32,754 bases of DNA. Origin: Bacillota bacterium. GTDB lineage: Bacteria > Bacillota > Dehalobacteriia > UBA4068. Within the stretch, counting starts at the first letter, position 1, and every line of letters starts with the position of its first letter. The DNA lies in contig JAFXLH010000060.1 of assembly GCA_017531315.1 (NCBI GenBank), positions 1 through 32,754 on the forward strand, written 5' to 3'. The notes under the pieces are model-generated. The model saw only the letters and a program-made list of their open reading frames with translations. It made no database searches and was not told where the DNA came from. Position numbers and translations under genes: made by a program. Shown in pieces: positions 1-6,636 of the stretch.

Positions 1-265
1 GCAGCTCCTTGGAGGGGAGCTCTTCGATGCTGGTCAGTTCCAGATATTCTTTAAGGGAGGCGGCGGGGACTTCGTCGTGCATTTTCAGCAGTTCGGCGAT
101 GCTGTCCAGAGATTCGCTGACGCCGTCGTACAGGCTTTCCAGATATTCGTGTACGCCCTTGAAGTTGATGCCTACCACGTTCCAGTGGAGGTTGTGCAGT
201 TTGATATAAGCAACGCCGAGATTGGCCAGATATTTGTTCATTTCCAGTGCGAGTTCTTTTTTCAT
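1..265 (-). CDS. dps: Dps-family ferritin-like protein (5' part, runs off window)
   Basis: Dps proteins form 12-mers that oxidise Fe(II) with peroxide, store the iron and protect DNA. The first 88 codons are visible on the reverse strand, starting at ATG 265; the frame stays open to the window edge. The Dps ferroxidase signature is clear: LHWNV with H27, then H39, E43, D54 and E58, at the spacing known for Dps (two His 12 residues apart, then Asp/Glu). I chose the start at 265 because GGAG lies 9 nt upstream; an ATG at 272 is in another frame and too close to that site. A consensus promoter with a Fur/PerR-like box lies upstream. The C-terminal half is outside the window. Confidence 0.9.
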   Translation of the reverse strand, partial: MKKELALEMNKYLANLGVAYIKLHNLHWNVVGINFKGVHEYLESLYDGVSESLDSIAELLKMHDEVPAASLKEYLELTSIEELPSKEL

Positions 266-351
266 AATTCATTTCTCCTTTTTTGTTTTATTCTATTCTC
301 AATTATGGGGGTTTATTCATTTGTCGGAGCGTGTTCGCTCTTGTTGATATG

Positions 352-380
352 AATATAACATACTCTTCTTTATTTGTCAA
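352..380 (-). promoter_or_regulatory. sigma-70-type promoter of dps
   Basis: On the reverse strand there is TTGACA (375-380), a 17-nt spacer and TATATT (352-357). This is an almost perfect housekeeping promoter, predicting a start near 345 and a leader of about 80 nt before the dps ATG. The leader contains nothing else I recognise. Confidence 0.8.
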
Positions 381-383
381 TAA

Positions 384-398
384 CAATAATCATTATTA
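384..398. promoter_or_regulatory. Fur/PerR-like operator upstream of dps
   Basis: CAATAATCATTATTA contains a perfect 6-1-6 dyad (AATAAT-C-ATTATT). It matches 11 of 14 arm positions of both the PerR box (TTATAATnATTATAA) and the Fur box (TGATAATnATTATCA). It sits 3 bp upstream of the dps -35 element. In Bacillota, dps/mrgA genes are classic PerR targets, so peroxide control is the first guess; the site alone cannot separate PerR from Fur. Confidence 0.65.
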
Positions 399-425
399 TT
401 TAGAAATTTTTGCAAAAAGTTTTGG

Positions 426-457
426 CAAATAAAAAGAGCATCCGCTTGGGATGCTCT
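426..457 (-). terminator. Rho-independent terminator of the PH-like gene
   Basis: A 9-bp stem (435-443 with 449-457) has a 5-nt loop and, on the reverse strand, is followed by TTTTTATTT. It lies about 30 bp past the stop codon at 484. Confidence 0.85.
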
Positions 458-483
458 TGCTCTTTAATATATGGGGTGGGGGA

Positions 484-1080
484 TCAATCGAAGGTATCGG
501 ACCAGCCGGTATCGGGGATGATGACCGGTTTTTCCGGCAGCACGGCGGGGAAACCGGCCTTTTCTGCCAGTTCCAGATAGAAAGCCTGTGTCTCTTCTGC
601 AGTGGGCAGATTGAATACCAGACAGTTGCGGCCATTATCGTAAAAAACGAGAATCGTTTCCAGGGTGGCCGTATAAACATAATTGGTGTACCAGTTGTTG
701 AAGGTGCCCAGATCGTGATTTTCGAAGGTGCCGCAGCGGGTGGTGTTGCTTTCAAAGGCGCCGATCTTTTCACCGTACACATGGCTATAACGATATTCCA
801 GATTATTGATGCTCTCATAGGGGATGACCTTTTCATCCTTGAACTGAGCCTGCACCACCAGCGCATCGTCGCGCAGCTCCGAACTGATATCGCCGATGAG
901 GAAATAGAAGGTGAGGGCAAATACCACGGCTGCGATAACAAAGATGGTGCCTTTATCCAGCTTCCATTTCCAGTTCAGCTCTTTCAGGTCGTTCATCTGA
1001 TTATCCCAGCTGAAGCTGGTCTTTTCGTCTTTCTGTTCGGTGGCTTCCGCGTTTTGCACCTGTTTTTCTGCTTCGGTCAT
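484..1080 (-). CDS. Membrane-anchored protein with bacterial PH-like domain, unknown function
   Basis: A 198-residue protein. Residues 1-40 are charged and probably cytosolic. One membrane helix follows (about 43-64, GTIFVIAAVVFALTFYFLIG). The rest is a soluble domain of alternating strands that ends in a helix containing EETQAFYLELAEKAG. That order (strands, a G-x-F segment, strands, C-terminal helix with ExxxF) resembles bacterial PH domains, but I do not recognise a named family, so the fold call is tentative. ATG 1080 was chosen because AAAGGTG lies upstream; a frame-extending start at 1128 has no such site and would run over the tandem repeat in the leader. It has its own promoter and terminator and is divergent from mntP. 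No catalytic motif is visible. Confidence 0.7.
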   Translation of the reverse strand: MTEAEKQVQNAEATEQKDEKTSFSWDNQMNDLKELNWKWKLDKGTIFVIAAVVFALTFYFLIGDISSELRDDALVVQAQFKDEKVIPYESINNLEYRYSHVYGEKIGAFESNTTRCGTFENHDLGTFNNWYTNYVYTATLETILVFYDNGRNCLVFNLPTAEETQAFYLELAEKAGFPAVLPEKPVIIPDTGWSDTFD

Positions 1081-1093
1081 ATGAATACACCTT

Positions 1094-1125
1094 TCTGTGT
1101 AGGATAGGGTCTGTGTAGGATAGGG
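1094..1125. repeat. Perfect tandem repeat, 2 x 16 bp, in a gene leader
   Basis: TCTGTGTAGGATAGGG occurs twice head to tail (1094-1109 and 1110-1125) with no mismatch. It lies in the transcribed leader of the reverse-strand PH-like gene, just before its ribosome binding site. It could be a slippage product or a duplicated regulatory element. Confidence 0.9.
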
Positions 1126-1140
1126 CAAAGCTCTGTGCTT

Positions 1141-1169
1141 AGTATATCACGATAGTTGAGCTTCGGCAA
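1141..1169 (-). promoter_or_regulatory. Promoter of the PH-like gene
   Basis: Reverse strand TTGCCG (1164-1169), 17-nt spacer, TATACT (1141-1146). The leader between the expected start (about 1134) and ATG 1080 contains a tandem 16-bp repeat. Confidence 0.7.
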
Positions 1170-1185
1170 TTACTTTCTGCTTTGG

Positions 1186-1215
1186 TTGACGGATGGGGCG
1201 GGGATATGCTAAAAT
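1186..1215 (+). promoter_or_regulatory. Promoter of mntP
   Basis: TTGACG (1186-1191), 18-nt spacer, TAAAAT (1210-1215). It is back-to-back with the promoter of the PH-like gene; the two -35 elements are 16 bp apart. The predicted leader is only about 40 nt and opens with a GC-rich hairpin (1228-1242). Confidence 0.6.
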
Positions 1216-1261
1216 GACGGCAGTTTGGGCGGCTTTGCCGCCGTTTTTGCGGAGGAGTGGA

Positions 1262-1825
1262 ATGGGAACAGCGGAACTTTTGCTGCTGGCGGTGGGGCTG
1301 GCTATGGATGCCTTCGCCATCTCGATCTGCAAGGGGCTGGCGACGCCGCGCTTCAGCCTGCGTAAGGCGGCCTGGTGCGGCCTGTGGTTTGGCGGCTTTC
1401 AGGCGCTGATGCCGGTGATCGGCTTCGTGCTGGGGGCGCAGTTTCAGGCGCAGATCGTGGCTATCGACCACTGGATCGCCTTCGGTCTGCTGGCATTCTT
1501 AGGCGGCAATATGATCTATTCCGCCTTTGCCGATGAGGACGAGGCGGCGGATGGCGATATGAGCGTGAAGACGATGTTTTTGATGGCGCTGGCCACCAGC
1601 ATCGACGCGCTGGCCATCGGCATCACCTTCGCCTTTTTGCAGGTGGATCTGGCGGTGGCGGTCACGGCTATCGGCGTGGTCACCTTCGCTTTTTGTGCGG
1701 TGGGCTTCCGCCTGGGCAGTCTGGTGGGCAGCCGCTTCCAGAAGCCGTCGCAGGTGCTGGGCGGGGTGATATTGGTACTTCTTGGCACCAAGATTCTGCT
1801 GGAGCATCTCGGCATCCTCGCATAG
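1262..1825 (+). CDS. mntP: Putative manganese efflux pump MntP
   Basis: A 187-residue integral membrane protein that matches the usual MntP length. MntP exports Mn(II) across the cytoplasmic membrane and prevents manganese poisoning. The family signatures are present: an N-terminal helix with AMDAFAIS followed by a CKG segment, and a second half with ATSIDALAIG. The two Asp-containing helices form the internal pseudo-repeat of this family. About six hydrophobic helices can be counted. The start at 1262 follows GGAGGAGTGG; the open frame extends further 5' but would overlap the promoter. No yybP-ykoY manganese riboswitch was recognised in the short leader. A terminator follows directly, so the gene is probably monocistronic. 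Confidence 0.93.
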   Translation: MGTAELLLLAVGLAMDAFAISICKGLATPRFSLRKAAWCGLWFGGFQALMPVIGFVLGAQFQAQIVAIDHWIAFGLLAFLGGNMIYSAFADEDEAADGDMSVKTMFLMALATSIDALAIGITFAFLQVDLAVAVTAIGVVTFAFCAVGFRLGSLVGSRFQKPSQVLGGVILVLLGTKILLEHLGILA

Positions 1826-1847
1826 GCAAAAATACCGCAAAAGCGCA

Positions 1848-1880
1848 GGCAGAAACGCTGGTTTCTGCCTCTTTTCTTTT
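1848..1880 (+). terminator. Terminator of mntP
   Basis: A 9-bp stem, GGCAGAAAC/GTTTCTGCC (1848-1856 with 1861-1869), has a GCTG loop and is followed by a T-rich tract (TCTTTTCTTTT). Confidence 0.9.
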
Positions 1881-1902
1881 GTAAAACATTTTTGTATAAA
1901 TA

Positions 1903-1931
1903 TAGACAAATATAGTAGATGGTGCTATAAT
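1903..1931 (+). promoter_or_regulatory. Promoter of the potABCD operon
   Basis: TAGACA (1903-1908), 17-nt spacer, TATAAT (1926-1931). Transcription should start near 1938, giving a leader of about 290 nt. A dyad at 1941-1973 begins at the start site: CATGT/ACATG outside, ATACCA/TGGTAT inside, one unpaired base on each side. It could be an operator or the first hairpin of the leader. Confidence 0.75.
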
Positions 1932-1937
1932 GTTATT

Positions 1938-2230
1938 TGTCATGTCATACCAGTTAAAACATGGTATAACATGCGTTTTGCATCTGTGCCACCACGCCGC
2001 GTAAACCGCGGCGCCTGAAACATCTTACCCTAATTGAATAAGATGTCACAATGGGCAGTTCTTAACAAGAACCGTGACCGATATCGGTCTGTGAAACCGT
2101 GTGCTGCGGCGGCATCGCTTTTTGATGCGGCTTGTCATAAAACTCTTTGCGGGGGCGGCGGTTAGTCCAGTGTGGGTTCGCGCAGAGCTTATTAGCTTAC
2201 GCGGTCTTTTGCCGCAAAGGGGGATGCAAA
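1938..2230 (+). promoter_or_regulatory. Long structured 5' leader of potA (candidate regulatory RNA)
   Basis: About 290 nt without a convincing gene. Hairpins by eye: 1947-1952/1962-1967; 1995-2001/2007-2013 (7 bp, loop TAAAC); 2020-2027/2039-2046 (8 bp); 2058-2063/2067-2072 (6 bp); 2076-2089 (perfect 14-nt palindrome); 2112-2116/2124-2128. A long-range 10-bp helix can form between 2143-2152 and 2212-2221. The latter segment includes CCGCAAAGGGG, so this helix covers part of the potA Shine-Dalgarno sequence. Inside it lies another nested hairpin (CGCG, AGCT, TATT, AGCT, CGCG elements). I matched no riboswitch consensus known to me (TPP, FMN, SAM, lysine, glycine, ykkC, T-box). A regulatory role is inference. 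Confidence 0.5.
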
Positions 2231-3358
2231 ATGTCTGAAATCAAGAATATTATCGAACTTAAAGACATCTGTATGGAATTCGACGGGGAGATGGTGCTGG
2301 ACCATCTGAACCTGGCGATCAAAGACGGCGAATTCGTCACGCTGCTGGGCCGTTCCGGCTGCGGCAAAACGACGACGCTGCGTATCATCGCCGGCTTTTT
2401 GAACCCGGTTTCCGGTCAGGTGCTGTTTGATTCGAAAGAAATCAATGGTGTTCCGCCGTATCAGAGACCGGTGAACACCATTTTTCAGCGTTATGCGCTG
2501 TTTCCGCACTACAACGTGTACGAAAACATCGCTTTTGGCCTGCGCCTGCGTAAAGTGCCGGAAGCGGAGATCAAAGAGCGCGTAGAAGAGATGCTGCGCT
2601 TCGTCAACCTGCAGGGCTTCGAAAAGCGCAGCGTCACCCACCTTTCCGGCGGTCAGCAGCAGCGTGTGGCCATCGCCCGCGCCGTCATCAATAAGCCGAA
2701 GGTGCTGCTGTTGGATGAGCCGCTTTCCGCGCTGGATCTGCAGCTGCGCAAAGACATGCAGGTGGAACTGAAAAATATCCAGAAGAAGCTGGGCATCACC
2801 TTCATCTACGTCACCCACGATCAGGAAGAGGCACTCTCTATGTCTGATACCGTGGTGGTGATGAATGAGGGCAAGGTGCAGCAGATCGGCACTCCCATCG
2901 AGATCTACAATGAGCCGCAGAACGCTTTCGTGGCGGACTTCATCGGCGAATCCAATATCCTGGATGGCGTGATGCCCTGCGACTTTACCGCCCGCTTTGC
3001 CGGTCACGACTTCGACTGCCTGGACAAGGGCTTTGCGCCCAATGAGCCGGTGGACGTGGTAGTGCGCCCGGAAGACGTGGATATCGTGCCGGTGGTTCGG
3101 GGCATGCTGAAGGGTGAGGTCACTTCCGTCACTTTCCGCGGCGTGCATTTTGAGATCATCGTCGATATCGACGGCTTCAAGTGGATGATCCAGACCACCG
3201 ACGAACACCATGTGGGCGATGTGGTGGGCCTGTATATCGAGCCCGACGCCATCCACGTAATGAAAAAATCCCAGTACTCCGGTAAATACGGCGATTACAG
3301 CTCTTACAGTGATGAGCTGGAGCAGCTCAGCGAGCTTACGGAGGACGAGGAAGAATGA
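2231..3358 (+). CDS. potA: Spermidine/putrescine ABC transporter ATPase PotA
   Basis: A 375-residue ATPase that powers polyamine uptake with PotB/PotC. Motifs in order: Walker [10 protein letters not shown] (40-48), Q-loop in [12 protein letters not shown] (Q86), signature LSGGQQQR (138-145), Walker B VLLLDEP (158-164), switch His in VTHDQEEA (H196). A C-terminal TOBE-like domain (from about 285) contains [10 protein letters not shown]. Start 2231 follows AAAGGGGG at good spacing; the frame can be extended to 2147, but those residues fall in the structured leader and look non-coding. Its stop overlaps the potB start by 4 bp (ATGA), so the two are translationally coupled. Substrate comes from family and operon context; related importers for other polyamine-like compounds cannot be excluded. 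Confidence 0.92.
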   Translation: MSEIKNIIELKDICMEFDGEMVLDHLNLAIKDGEFVTLLGRSGCGKTTTLRIIAGFLNPVSGQVLFDSKEINGVPPYQRPVNTIFQRYALFPHYNVYENIAFGLRLRKVPEAEIKERVEEMLRFVNLQGFEKRSVTHLSGGQQQRVAIARAVINKPKVLLLDEPLSALDLQLRKDMQVELKNIQKKLGITFIYVTHDQEEALSMSDTVVVMNEGKVQQIGTPIEIYNEPQNAFVADFIGESNILDGVMPCDFTARFAGHDFDCLDKGFAPNEPVDVVVRPEDVDIVPVVRGMLKGEVTSVTFRGVHFEIIVDIDGFKWMIQTTDEHHVGDVVGLYIEPDAIHVMKKSQYSGKYGDYSSYSDELEQLSELTEDEEE

Positions 3359-4188
3359 AACAAAGACGTTCCTACGCTCAGGTACTGATCAATGCTCCGT
3401 ACTTGCTGTGGGCAGCGATCTTTATTCTGGTGCCGCTGTTCATCGTGGCCTATTATGCCTTCACCGATGCGAGTGGCGCCTTTACCATGGCCAATATCAA
3501 AGAGCTGGCCAATTATAAGCAGACCTTCTGGATCTCGATCAAATATGCCCTCATCGCCACCGCCATCACCTTTGTCATCGCTTATCCGTTTGCCTACTTT
3601 ATGAGCAAAAAGAGCGCGGCCAAGCAGCAGATGATGATGCTGCTGGTGATGCTGCCGATGTGGATGAACCTGCTGATCCGCACTTATTCGTGGATGAATA
3701 TCCTCGAGCGCAACGGTATCATCAACAATCTGCTGGGCATGATGGGCCTTGGCCCGTGGAAGATGATCGGCACCGCCGGTGCGGTCATCCTCGGTATGGT
3801 CTACAACTATCTGCCTTATATGATCTTGCCCATTTACACTATCATGAGCAAGATCGACAATTCGCTGCTGGAGGCGGCGGATGATCTGGGCGCACATTCC
3901 TTTGCCAAATTGCGCCATATTATCTGGCCGCTGTCGCTGCCCGGGGTTATCTCCGGCATCGCTATGGTCTTTGTGCCCTCTATCAGCACCTTCTATATTT
4001 CGCAAAAGCTCGGCGGCGGCAAGATCATGCTGATCGGCGATACCATCGAGCGACAGATACAGACGGCCTATAACTACAACTTAGGCGCGGCGATCTCGCT
4101 GGTACTGATGGTATTCGTGCTGATCTCGATGGCCGTGATGAACCGCTTTGCCGATGATGACGGGGAAGGAGGCGGGATGATCGTATGA
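3355..4188 (+). CDS. potB: Spermidine/putrescine ABC transporter permease PotB
   Basis: A 277-residue membrane subunit with about six helices. It forms the translocation pore with PotC and docks on PotA. The EAA coupling loop is visible around residues 172-198 ([10 protein letters not shown]...[15 protein letters not shown]), as expected for binding-protein-dependent permeases. The first helix (about 13-35) follows a short basic N-terminus. It starts in a 4-bp overlap with potA and ends in a 4-bp overlap with potC, so the three are translated as one coupled unit. Confidence 0.92.
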   Translation: MKQRRSYAQVLINAPYLLWAAIFILVPLFIVAYYAFTDASGAFTMANIKELANYKQTFWISIKYALIATAITFVIAYPFAYFMSKKSAAKQQMMMLLVMLPMWMNLLIRTYSWMNILERNGIINNLLGMMGLGPWKMIGTAGAVILGMVYNYLPYMILPIYTIMSKIDNSLLEAADDLGAHSFAKLRHIIWPLSLPGVISGIAMVFVPSISTFYISQKLGGGKIMLIGDTIERQIQTAYNYNLGAAISLVLMVFVLISMAVMNRFADDDGEGGGMIV

Positions 4189-4994
4189 ACAAATTTTTCG
4201 ATCGCTTCCTCACCGCGGCGGTATATGTATTCCTCTATGCGCCGCTGCTGGTCATGGTCTTCTTTTCTTTCAACGAAGGCCGCAGCACCTCGGTTTTCAC
4301 CGGCTTTTCCCTGCGCTGGTATGCGGAGCTGTTTTCCAGCAGCGATACTATTACCGCGCTGAAGAATACGCTTGTGCTGGCGCTGCTTTCTGCCACTATC
4401 GCTACCGTGCTGGGTACGATGGCGGCGGTGGGCATCGACGGTATGCGTAATAAGTGGCTGAACAGCGCGGTGATGACCACCACCAATATCCCGATGATGA
4501 ATCCGGATATCGTGACCGGCGTATCGCTGATGCTGCTGTTCGTCTTCGTCGGCCGCCTGATGGGCCTGGCTACCTCGCTGAGCTTCATTACGCTGCTGAT
4601 CGCCCACGTCACCTTCAACCTGCCGTATGTCATCCTGAACGTGATGCCGAAGCTGAGGCAGGTAGACCGGCGCTTGCCGGAGGCGGCGATGGATCTGGGC
4701 TGCACGCCGCGGCAGGCCTTCTTCAAGGTGGTGCTGCCGTCGATCCGCAGCGGCGTACTGGCTGCTTTCCTGATGGCCTTTACGCTGTCGCTGGATGACT
4801 TTGTCATCAGCTATTACACCAACGGCTCCGGCTTCCAGACCCTGCCGCTGATGATCTTCTCTATGACCAAAAAGACGGTCAAACCCGATATGTACGCGCT
4901 TTCCAGCGTTATCTTTATCACCATTCTGCTGCTGCTGATCCTGGTCAATGTATTGCAGGCCAGATCGGAGCGGGACGCGAAAGGAGCAAAATAA
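4185..4994 (+). CDS. potC: Spermidine/putrescine ABC transporter permease PotC
   Basis: A 269-residue second permease of the polyamine importer, with about six membrane helices. The EAA loop lies around 160-188 (RRLPEAAMDLGCTPRQAF...VLPSIRSG). The conserved PotC segment SLDDFVISYYTNG follows in the next helix. It overlaps potB by ATGA and is followed after 3 nt by potD, so it belongs to the same transcript. A short charged C-terminal tail (ARSERDAKGAK) ends the protein. Confidence 0.92.
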   Translation: MNKFFDRFLTAAVYVFLYAPLLVMVFFSFNEGRSTSVFTGFSLRWYAELFSSSDTITALKNTLVLALLSATIATVLGTMAAVGIDGMRNKWLNSAVMTTTNIPMMNPDIVTGVSLMLLFVFVGRLMGLATSLSFITLLIAHVTFNLPYVILNVMPKLRQVDRRLPEAAMDLGCTPRQAFFKVVLPSIRSGVLAAFLMAFTLSLDDFVISYYTNGSGFQTLPLMIFSMTKKTVKPDMYALSSVIFITILLLLILVNVLQARSERDAKGAK

Positions 4995-4997
4995 TTG

Positions 4998-6110
4998 ATG
5001 AAAAAAGTTTTGGCTTTAATGCTGATCTGTGTAATGCTGCTGTGCTGTGCTTGCGGCGGCGAAAAAGTTTCCGTAGAAGATCTGGAGCTGACCGGCACCT
5101 ATACCAAGGATCTGGCCGGCACTACGCTCAATGTGTTTAACTGGGGCGAATATATCTCCGACGGCAGCGAAGGTTCTTTGGACGTAAATGCTCTGTTTGA
5201 AGAATTGACCGGCATCAAGGTCAACTACACCACGTATGACAGCAACGAAGCGATGTACGGCAAAATGGCCGGCGGCGCCGTGGCTTATGACGTGATCATC
5301 CCCTCCGATTATATGATCGCCCGCATGATCGGCGAAGATATGCTGCAGCCCATCGATATTTCCAAGATCGATAACTATGGCAATATCGACCCCGCTTATC
5401 ACGGCCAGTATTTCGACCCGGAAGATCAGTATTCCGTGCCCTATACCGTGGGCATGGTCGGTCTCATCTACAACACCGAACTGGTGGAAGAAGCGCCTAC
5501 CAGCTGGTCTGCCATGTGGGACGAACGCTATGCCGATGATATCCTCACCTTCAACAATCCGCGCGATGCTTTCGCCATCGCTCAGTTCCTGATCGGCGTC
5601 AGCCTCAACACTACCGACCTGACCGAGTGGGACGCCGCTGCCGCCAAGCTGAAAGAGCAGGCTCCGCTGCTGCAGGGCCGCGTGATGGACGAAGTCTTCA
5701 ACAAGATGGAAGGCGGCAATGCCGCGCTGGCACCCTATTATGCCGGCGACTTCCTCACCATGTATGATGTGAACGAAGACCTGGCCTTTGTCTACCCGGC
5801 AGAGGGTACCAATATCTTCGTCGATTCCATGTGCATCCCCGCCAATGCGCAGAACTATGAAGCCGCGCTGATGTACATCAACTTCATGCTGGAAAAGGAA
5901 ATCGCCACCGCCGTAGCCGAATACATCTGCTACGCTTCTCCCAACCTGGCTGTACGCAATAACCCCGACTACAGCCTCGCTGACAGCGAGGTGCTCTATC
6001 CCGCCGCAGAAGATATGCCGCATACCGAATACTTCCACGATCTTGACCCCGCCGTACGCAGCTACTATGAAAAGCTGTGGGAAGAGATCCTGCGCGAATT
6101 TGCTCAGTAA
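4998..6110 (+). CDS. potD: Polyamine-binding lipoprotein PotD
   Basis: A 370-residue extracytoplasmic receptor that captures spermidine/putrescine. It has a lipoprotein signal: MKK, a hydrophobic core, and a Cys-rich end (CCACGG) with C19 as the likely lipidated residue. The mature part shows the PotD hallmarks NVFNWGEYISDGS, the YDVIIPSDYMIARM segment and YTVGMVGLIYNT, and has the usual family length. A TTG codon directly before ATG 4998 is an alternative start better spaced from the GGAG site (8 versus 11 nt). Last gene of potABCD; a strong terminator follows. Confidence 0.92.
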   Translation: MKKVLALMLICVMLLCCACGGEKVSVEDLELTGTYTKDLAGTTLNVFNWGEYISDGSEGSLDVNALFEELTGIKVNYTTYDSNEAMYGKMAGGAVAYDVIIPSDYMIARMIGEDMLQPIDISKIDNYGNIDPAYHGQYFDPEDQYSVPYTVGMVGLIYNTELVEEAPTSWSAMWDERYADDILTFNNPRDAFAIAQFLIGVSLNTTDLTEWDAAAAKLKEQAPLLQGRVMDEVFNKMEGGNAALAPYYAGDFLTMYDVNEDLAFVYPAEGTNIFVDSMCIPANAQNYEAALMYINFMLEKEIATAVAEYICYASPNLAVRNNPDYSLADSEVLYPAAEDMPHTEYFHDLDPAVRSYYEKLWEEILREFAQ

Positions 6111-6124
6111 GAGATAATACTAAA

Positions 6125-6151
6125 AGCCGCCTCGAAAGAGGCGGCTTTTTT
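6125..6151. terminator. Bidirectional terminator between potD and the TSCPD gene
   Basis: A 9-bp stem, AGCCGCCTC/GAGGCGGCT (6125-6133 with 6138-6146), has a GAAA tetraloop. Forward it is followed by a T-tract; on the reverse strand the other arm is followed by TTTTA. It can end potABCD and the convergent gene at 6164. Confidence 0.9.
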
Positions 6152-6163
6152 GTTGGTGTGTGC

Positions 6164-6412
6164 TTATTTGCCGAGCGCTTCAGCCAGGGCTTTGGTCAGC
6201 TGATCGGGGCAGGAAGTGCTCTTGATGCCGCAGCGGATACCGCTGCAGCGGGCGATGACGTCTTCGGCTTTCATGCCTTCTACCAGCTTGGAGATGCCCT
6301 GCAGATTGCCGTGGCAGCCGCCGCGGAACTGGACATTGCTGATGATGCCGTCGTTTAAGTCAAATTCGATAGCCTTGGCACAGGTGCCGCGGGTAGCGTA
6401 TACATGATGCAT
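6164..6412 (-). CDS. TSCPD domain protein (TIGR03905-like), unknown function
   Basis: An 82-residue stand-alone protein. It carries the namesake motif TSCPDQL near the C-terminus and four further cysteines (C11, C33 in GGCHGN, and two in CSGIRCG), which suggests metal binding. TSCPD domains also occur at the C-terminus of B12-dependent ribonucleotide reductases, but the function of this short form is not known. Start 6412 has AAAGGAG 8 nt upstream. A possible -10 element TAGAAT lies at 6437-6442 on the reverse strand with a weak -35. It converges on potD and shares its terminator. Confidence 0.85.
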   Translation of the reverse strand: MHHVYATRGTCAKAIEFDLNDGIISNVQFRGGCHGNLQGISKLVEGMKAEDVIARCSGIRCGIKSTSCPDQLTKALAEALGK

Positions 6413-6601
6413 GGGTGATGCTCCTTTTTGCGGTAAATTCTAAGACGCACTATGATTCGACAAAAGCCGCCGCACACCTGCCGCAGCCGCAAAAATTTTG
6501 CTTCTGCGCGGTTTTGGCACATCAGGTGGACAACTGAATACAGCCGCTGCAGTTGCCGCGCAGAGAGGCTCTTTTTGCCTGTGTGGGGTAGGGGAGAAAG
6601 C

Positions 6602-6629
6602 AAAAGGCGCACCGTACGGTGCGCCTTTA
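6602..6629 (-). terminator. Terminator of the dpp/hydrolase operon
   Basis: A perfect palindrome with an 8-bp GC-rich stem, GGCGCACC/GGTGCGCC (6606-6613 with 6618-6625), and a GTAC loop. On the reverse strand it is followed by TTTTGCTTT, 8 bp past the hydrolase stop codon. The stretch 6443-6600 contains nothing else I can name. Confidence 0.85.
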
Positions 6630-6636
6630 TCACGGT

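Noticed and set aside
1081-1261. A yybP-ykoY manganese riboswitch before mntP
   Set aside because: The predicted leader is only about 40 nt and the conserved loops of that class were not found on either strand.
2147-2230. An N-terminal extension of PotA by 28 codons
   Set aside because: The extension falls in the structured leader, lacks a ribosome binding site and does not resemble PotA N-termini; AAAGGGGG supports 2231.
1938-2230. A tmRNA, 6S RNA, SRP RNA or RNase P RNA gene
   Set aside because: None of the conserved blocks of these RNAs were found; the region reads directly into potA without a terminator, so a leader is the better reading.
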